A stretch of 14,649 bases of DNA from Chloroflexota bacterium (lineage in GTDB: Bacteria > Chloroflexota > Dehalococcoidia > SZUA-161), in NCBI GenBank assembly GCA_016865955.1, contig VGNW01000032.1, forward strand, positions 1-14,649. Reading direction: 5' to 3'. The position numbers and the translations under genes are program-made. Within the stretch, counting starts at the first letter, position 1, and each line of letters begins with the position of its first letter. Shown one piece after another: positions 14,384 to 14,649 of the stretch. The notes beneath the pieces are model-generated. The model was not told the origin of the DNA and did no database searches. It was given only the letters and a program-made list of their open reading frames with translations.

Positions 14384-14649
14384 CTAATCCTGAAACAGCT
14401 CGGGGTGAATTATCCTGGCTATTGCCTCGAGTCCTTGCACAATGCGAGGGCCCGTACGATTTACCAGGTCGCCGTTAACTACAAAAATATTGTTCTGCTT
14501 GACAGCCGTGGTATCTTTCCAGCCCGGAAGCTCCTTTATCTCGTCCGGAGATATCACCGCCGTGCCCATCATGGAATCAACGATTATTATCTCGGGGTCG
14601 GAATTTACCAGCTCTTCAATATTTAACTGAATCCACGCTCCCTGAGCTG
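14384..14649 (-). CDS. btuF: Corrinoid ABC transporter substrate-binding protein, C-terminal end, cut by window edge
   Basis: The open frame runs from the window edge to a TAG at 14384-14386 and covers the last 87 residues. It reads AQGAWIQLNIEELVNSDPEII and then IVDSMMG, ELPGWKDTTAVKQNNIFVV, NGDLVNRTGPRIVQGLEAIA and RIIHPELF. This matches the C-terminal lobe of BtuF/FhuD-type (TroA-like) binding proteins: the 'ieeLvnsdPEiii' strand, 'W..l.AVk.n.if.v' and 'rpgpRi..gle.ia..ihPe'. The N-terminal lobe and the expected lipoprotein signal lie outside the window. It binds the corrinoid outside the membrane and delivers it to BtuCD. The fold also serves siderophores; the specificity is inferred from cobT, cobS and cobU downstream. 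Confidence 0.87.
   Translation of the reverse strand, partial: AQGAWIQLNIEELVNSDPEIIIVDSMMGTAVISPDEIKELPGWKDTTAVKQNNIFVVNGDLVNRTGPRIVQGLEAIARIIHPELFQD

Noticed and set aside
1..14649. Mobile elements, CRISPR array, phage defence genes, RNA genes
   Set aside because: All coding space is filled by housekeeping-type metabolic and transport genes on one strand. I saw no direct repeat array, transposase, integrase or tRNA-like structure.

Overview
The window looks like a chromosomal stretch of an anaerobic bacterium of the Chloroflexota, most likely Dehalococcoidia-like. That is an inference from gene content: a cobalamin uptake and salvage operon without TonB parts, a short 'core' methionine synthase, and SCP2-type thiolases beside DUF35 and HMG-CoA-synthase-like proteins. 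No rRNA or other phylogenetic marker is present. All sixteen genes lie on the minus strand and are packed tightly, with four ATGA stop/start overlaps and two longer overlaps. No stretch over 300 bases lacks a gene; the largest gap is 61 bases. I saw no tRNA, rRNA, CRISPR array, insertion sequence, riboswitch or convincing terminator.

Region A (about 14649 down to 10183) is a cobalamin operon. In transcription order it holds btuF (only its 3' end is in the window), cobT, cobS, cobU, btuC and btuD. The nucleotide-loop assembly genes sit between the binding-protein gene and the permease/ATPase genes of the importer. The unit would import corrinoids and rebuild the lower ligand. No dimethylbenzimidazole synthesis gene is visible.

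Region B (10121 down to 3758) begins behind a near-consensus promoter, TTGCCA-N17-TATAAT, placed so that the transcript would be almost leaderless. It encodes a SagB-like nitroreductase, hypoxanthine phosphoribosyltransferase, adenine deaminase, a class I methyltransferase, methylthioribose-1-phosphate isomerase, methylthioadenosine phosphorylase and a core methionine synthase. Four of these enzymes form a chain. Methylthioadenosine is split into adenine and methylthioribose-1-phosphate; adenine goes through hypoxanthine to IMP, and the sugar phosphate is isomerised. The methionine synthase renews the methionine pool, plausibly from a methyl-corrinoid, which links B to A.

Region C (3720 down to 1, running off the edge) encodes an SCP2-type thiolase, a free DUF35 zinc-ribbon/OB protein, an HMG-CoA-synthase-like protein with its own fused DUF35 domain, and the N-terminal part of a second SCP2-type thiolase. 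The layout recalls the archaeal thiolase/DUF35/HMG-CoA synthase complex. However, the synthase-like protein appears to lack the catalytic Cys and His, and probably the Glu. Its reaction is therefore unknown, and this is the most novel part of the window.
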